Source: Sphingobium sp. AP49
GTDB lineage: Bacteria > Pseudomonadota > Alphaproteobacteria > Sphingomonadales > Sphingomonadaceae
Direction: 5' to 3'
DNA: 64,000 nt
NCBI RefSeq assembly: GCF_000281715.2
Contig: NZ_CP124576.1
Coordinates: 2,363,501 to 2,427,500, forward strand
Shown here piece after piece: positions 61,475-64,000 of this stretch. Below the pieces are notes generated by a model. That model was not told the DNA's origin. It worked only from the letters and a program-made list of their open reading frames with translations, and searched no databases. Position numbers and translations under genes: made by a program. Each line of letters starts with the position of its first letter. Within the stretch, counting starts at the first letter, position 1.

Positions 61475-62278
61475 CTAGCCCGGCAATCCTTCCGGAATCC
61501 AGTTCGGTTGGCGCTTTTCCATGAACGAATTCATGCCCTCGCGCGCTTCACTGTTCGGGCTCATCAGCGAGACGAACATCGTTTCGTAGTCGATTGGTGG
61601 GTATTGCTGATTTAGCATGCGTTTGACGTGTGCGCGGCATTCGGGGGCCGTCTGGAGAATCTCGATGGCGGCCTTGCGCGCTTCGGCTTCAAGATCTTCA
61701 TGTTTGCAGATGCGCGAAATGAGACCGATCCGGTGCGCTTCCGCAGCGTCGATCTTGCGCGCAGACAGCAAGAGGTCGCGTGCCTGGGCCATGCCGACGT
61801 GAGCGGGCAGCATGGCCGCGTAGCTTGCATCGACGATGCCCCGCAGCAGTTCCGGTACGCGAAAGGTCGCCTGTTCGGAAACAACAGCAATGTCAGACAT
61901 CATGGCGACCAACAGTCCGCCCGCCTGGCAAATGCCGTTCACCGCCGATATCACCGGCGCCACGCTCTCGCGTATGGCGATGAACGGAAGCGTCTCGTAG
62001 GTAAGGCCTTCAGGAGCTGGCCGGTCTCCTTCCTCATAACGACCGCCTAGGTCGCCGCCCGGTGCGAACGCGTCACCAGTGCCAGTGATGATCAGCGCGC
62101 GATAGTCCTTATCGCGGTTCACCCGCCGCACGGCCTGCTTGATCCCGAAATACATCGAGGGCGTGAAAGCGTTACGAGCCTTGGGCCGATCTATGATGCA
62201 CCAGGCAATCGGGCCTTCGCGCTCGATCCTGAGATTCTTCGTGCCGAGATCCCAGTCCACAACTTCGCGATTGCTCAT
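61475..62278 (-). CDS. Enoyl-CoA hydratase/isomerase family protein
   Basis: A 267-residue crotonase-fold enzyme. IDRPKARNAFTPSMYFGI, ITGTGDAFAPGGDLGG (oxyanion hole), PVISAVNGICQAGGLLVAMMSDI and FRVPELLRGIVDAS give the family order. The glutamate positions of classical hydratases are not all evident (ELLRG region carries one Glu), so hydratase versus isomerase or other activity is open. ATG 62278 has GGAGAG at 6-nt spacing; ATG 62290 is the alternative. It lies 33 bp downstream of the CoA-transferase gene on the same strand, so they form an operon. Confidence 0.9.
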   Translation of the reverse strand: MSNREVVDWDLGTKNLRIEREGPIAWCIIDRPKARNAFTPSMYFGIKQAVRRVNRDKDYRALIITGTGDAFAPGGDLGGRYEEGDRPAPEGLTYETLPFIAIRESVAPVISAVNGICQAGGLLVAMMSDIAVVSEQATFRVPELLRGIVDASYAAMLPAHVGMAQARDLLLSARKIDAAEAHRIGLISRICKHEDLEAEARKAAIEILQTAPECRAHVKRMLNQQYPPIDYETMFVSLMSPNSEAREGMNSFMEKRQPNWIPEGLPG

Positions 62279-62311
62279 CCTACTCTCCATTTATGTAAGT
62301 GCGCTGCGACG

Positions 62312-63538
62312 TCAGGCGATTGCACCGCTGGCCTTGAGCGCTTCGATGCTTTCCCATTCGAAGCCAGCTTCCATCAGCACCAACTCGGTATGTTCAGACG
62401 CCTGCGGCGCGCGCGTGGTTTCGACCGGCGAATGATCGAACTGGACAGGCCCACGCACCAGTTTGATCGGCGCGCCGCCGTCTATCGCCTCGACTTCGAA
62501 AAGCATGTCGTTGGCGAGGGCTTGCTCGTCATGGGCGAGATCAAGCAGGCTTTGGAACGGAGCCCACTGGCCGGAGAAGGCCTTCAGCTGTTCTCGCCAG
62601 TAAGCAAAGGTCTGGGCATTGAACTGGCGGTTGATCACTTCGCCCGCAGCCTGCCAATTTTCGAGCAACTTCTCGGCCGTTGAGAAGCGGGGATCCTCAG
62701 CCGCCTCGGGCACGCCGATCACTGTGAACAGGCTGCGAATGTGAGGTCCGGGGATCAGCGTGCACAGGTTGATCGTGCCGCCGTCCGATGTGCGGAAATT
62801 GCCCATGAAGGGATTGCCGGGGTTGGCCCCCGAGCGCGGCATGCCCACGCGCATCGCCATTCCGGCTTCAAGCTGGATGTCGAGCGCGCTGCCGGCCGAC
62901 CACCAGGCGGTGCTCAACAACGAGACGTCGAGCTCCACCGCCTTGCCGGTGCGTTCGCGGTGGAACAGCGCGGCGGAGATGCCGCCGGCAATGTTCATGC
63001 CGCCGGTGGAATCGCCGAATGCGGGGATGCCCTGGGTCAGCGGTCCCTCGAGTTCGCCGGGGCTCAGCGTCCAGCCCACGCCGCTGCGGGTCCAGAAGGC
63101 AGTACCGTCAAAGCCGCCAACGTCGCGTTCTGGCCCTTTGTCGCCGTAGGCACTGCCGCGTGCGTAGATGATGTTCGGATTGATCGCGCGAATGTGCTCG
63201 ATGTCGATCTTCAGCTTTTGACGCAGGCCCGGCAGATAGTTGGTCAGAAACACATCGGCGGTCTTGGCCAGTTGGTAGATCACCTCCTGGCCCTCGGCCG
63301 TGGAGATGTCGACGCCGACGCTGCGCTTGCCCCGGTTGGGGTGCTCCATCATCGTGTTGCGAAGCGGATCGAGCTTCATGCCGCCCATGTTGATGAAGCC
63401 GCGCATGGCATCGCCGCGCGTCGGATGCTCGATCTTGAAGACGTCCGCGCCCCAGTCGGCAAGGATCGCGCCCGCCGCCGGCACGAACGTGTGCTGTGCC
63501 ACTTCAAGAATGCGTATGCCTTCCATCACTCGGGTCAT
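62312..63538 (-). CDS. CaiB/BaiF-family CoA-transferase
   Basis: A 408-residue family III CoA-transferase that moves CoA between acids. [43 protein letters not shown] is the N-terminal signature; the catalytic aspartate is in [43 protein letters not shown] is the central conserved block. ATG 63538 has GGAG and AGG upstream; the frame extends to 63610 without homology. It heads the operon with the enoyl-CoA hydratase, so it probably activates a carboxylic acid to its CoA thioester for beta-oxidation-like breakdown. Confidence 0.91.
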   Translation of the reverse strand: MTRVMEGIRILEVAQHTFVPAAGAILADWGADVFKIEHPTRGDAMRGFINMGGMKLDPLRNTMMEHPNRGKRSVGVDISTAEGQEVIYQLAKTADVFLTNYLPGLRQKLKIDIEHIRAINPNIIYARGSAYGDKGPERDVGGFDGTAFWTRSGVGWTLSPGELEGPLTQGIPAFGDSTGGMNIAGGISAALFHRERTGKAVELDVSLLSTAWWSAGSALDIQLEAGMAMRVGMPRSGANPGNPFMGNFRTSDGGTINLCTLIPGPHIRSLFTVIGVPEAAEDPRFSTAEKLLENWQAAGEVINRQFNAQTFAYWREQLKAFSGQWAPFQSLLDLAHDEQALANDMLFEVEAIDGGAPIKLVRGPVQFDHSPVETTRAPQASEHTELVLMEAGFEWESIEALKASGAIA

Positions 63539-63689
63539 CGTACCTGTCTCCGGTGTATCTGCTCGCCGAGGTCCGTCGCGCAGGGGATAGATTGAGGCAA
63601 TGGCGGACACTTGCTCGATTGCGACGAACTAGCGTCAGGACGCCATGGAACTTGCATTTAGGGAAACGGAGCCGATTGCTCTGCCGCAG

Positions 63690-64000
63690 CTATGTTTTGC
63701 TACGGGTTGCCCGGAAGCTTCGCGGGCTTTCCCCGATCGAGCGGCGAAATGCAGTGGAAAAGGCCGTTGCCGTGGTAAAACCCACCTGCGCCGCGACTTC
63801 GCCGATCGGAAGGTCGGTGTGTTGCAACAGCGCCTTTGCTCGATCCAACGTCAGGTCCTGAACGAAGGCACCGACCGTCCGGCCAGTTTCCTCCCGGAAC
63901 GCCCGCATCAGCTGGCGGCGGCTTAGGCCGCATAGCTCGGCGAGTTCTCCGAGAGTCGGCAGAGTGGCACCATCTTGTATCCTGGCTTCGATCGTCCGCA
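63690..64000 (-). CDS. AraC-family transcriptional regulator (partial, C-terminal part)
   Basis: The visible ~103 residues form the two-HTH AraC DNA-binding domain: LPTLGELAELCGLSRRQLMRAFREETGRT for the first, LLQHTDLPIGEVAAQVGFTTATAFSTAFRRSIGESPRSFR for the second. The N-terminal effector domain lies beyond the right window edge. It is transcribed toward the CoA-transferase gene on the same strand, with 150 bp between, and is a good candidate regulator of that catabolic operon. Confidence 0.9.
   Translation of the reverse strand, partial: RTIEARIQDGATLPTLGELAELCGLSRRQLMRAFREETGRTVGAFVQDLTLDRAKALLQHTDLPIGEVAAQVGFTTATAFSTAFRRSIGESPRSFRATRSKT

Overview
The window looks like a chromosomal segment of a high-GC alphaproteobacterium of the Sphingomonadales (Sphingobium / Sphingomonas / Novosphingobium type). 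The evidence is strong GC bias in third codon positions, very compact gene packing with many ATGA stop-start overlaps, and gene orders familiar from alphaproteobacteria such as divL-tsaE-amgK-murU-addB-addA-trxA. No taxonomic marker gene (rRNA) is present, so the genus is an inference.

From 1 to about 51.7 kb the window is ordinary core genome. It opens with a partial PHA-synthase-like hydrolase, divergent from the PHA regulator phaR. Next come proS, an oligopeptidase B, the hslVU protease operon, a cysteine-rich small protein, an entericidin-like lipoprotein and tRNA-Val(CAC). A DPP-IV-like peptidase, a DUF418 membrane protein, asd, a DUF2238-like protein with an alpha/beta hydrolase, an ACE-like M2 peptidase, a GGDEF diguanylate cyclase, AMP nucleosidase, a peroxiredoxin, a YqgE/AlgH protein and ahcY follow. 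The long divL-to-trxA operon (21.9-33.2 kb) combines cell-cycle signalling (DivL, with Tyr replacing the H-box His), tRNA t6A modification (TsaE), MurNAc recycling (AmgK, MurU) and recombination (AddAB). On the minus strand are GST, an inositol-phosphatase-family enzyme, argJ and a GT39-type membrane glycosyltransferase, followed by secA and tRNA-Ser(UGA). A plus-strand block then runs through peptidoglycan enzymes (MltB, RlpA, a DacC-type carboxypeptidase), tmk, holB, metG, tatD, an MBL hydrolase, a retropepsin-like protease and an MFS transporter.

At 51.716-51.743 kb lies a near-canonical 28-bp dif site (XerC/XerD chromosome dimer resolution), which places the window at the replication terminus. 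Seven bases past its XerC-side arm begins what looks like the left end of an IS1202/ISNCY-type insertion sequence. From there to about 60.6 kb the DNA is visibly less GC-rich and accessory. It carries two divergent transposases of the same type, a Ner/Nlp-like regulator with its own promoter and operator-like palindrome, a zinc-ribbon-like small protein, and a small hypothetical gene whose 5' leader folds into a cloverleaf-like structure. It also carries an Lrp regulator, a DUF4365 (PD-(D/E)XK-like) protein convergent with a permuted papain-fold (YiiX-like) peptidase, and decayed sequence. This reads as a dif-targeted integration hotspot.

The last 3.4 kb is a catabolic cluster: an SMP-30-type lactonase, an enoyl-CoA hydratase, a CaiB/BaiF CoA-transferase and the C-terminal part of an AraC regulator that runs off the right edge.
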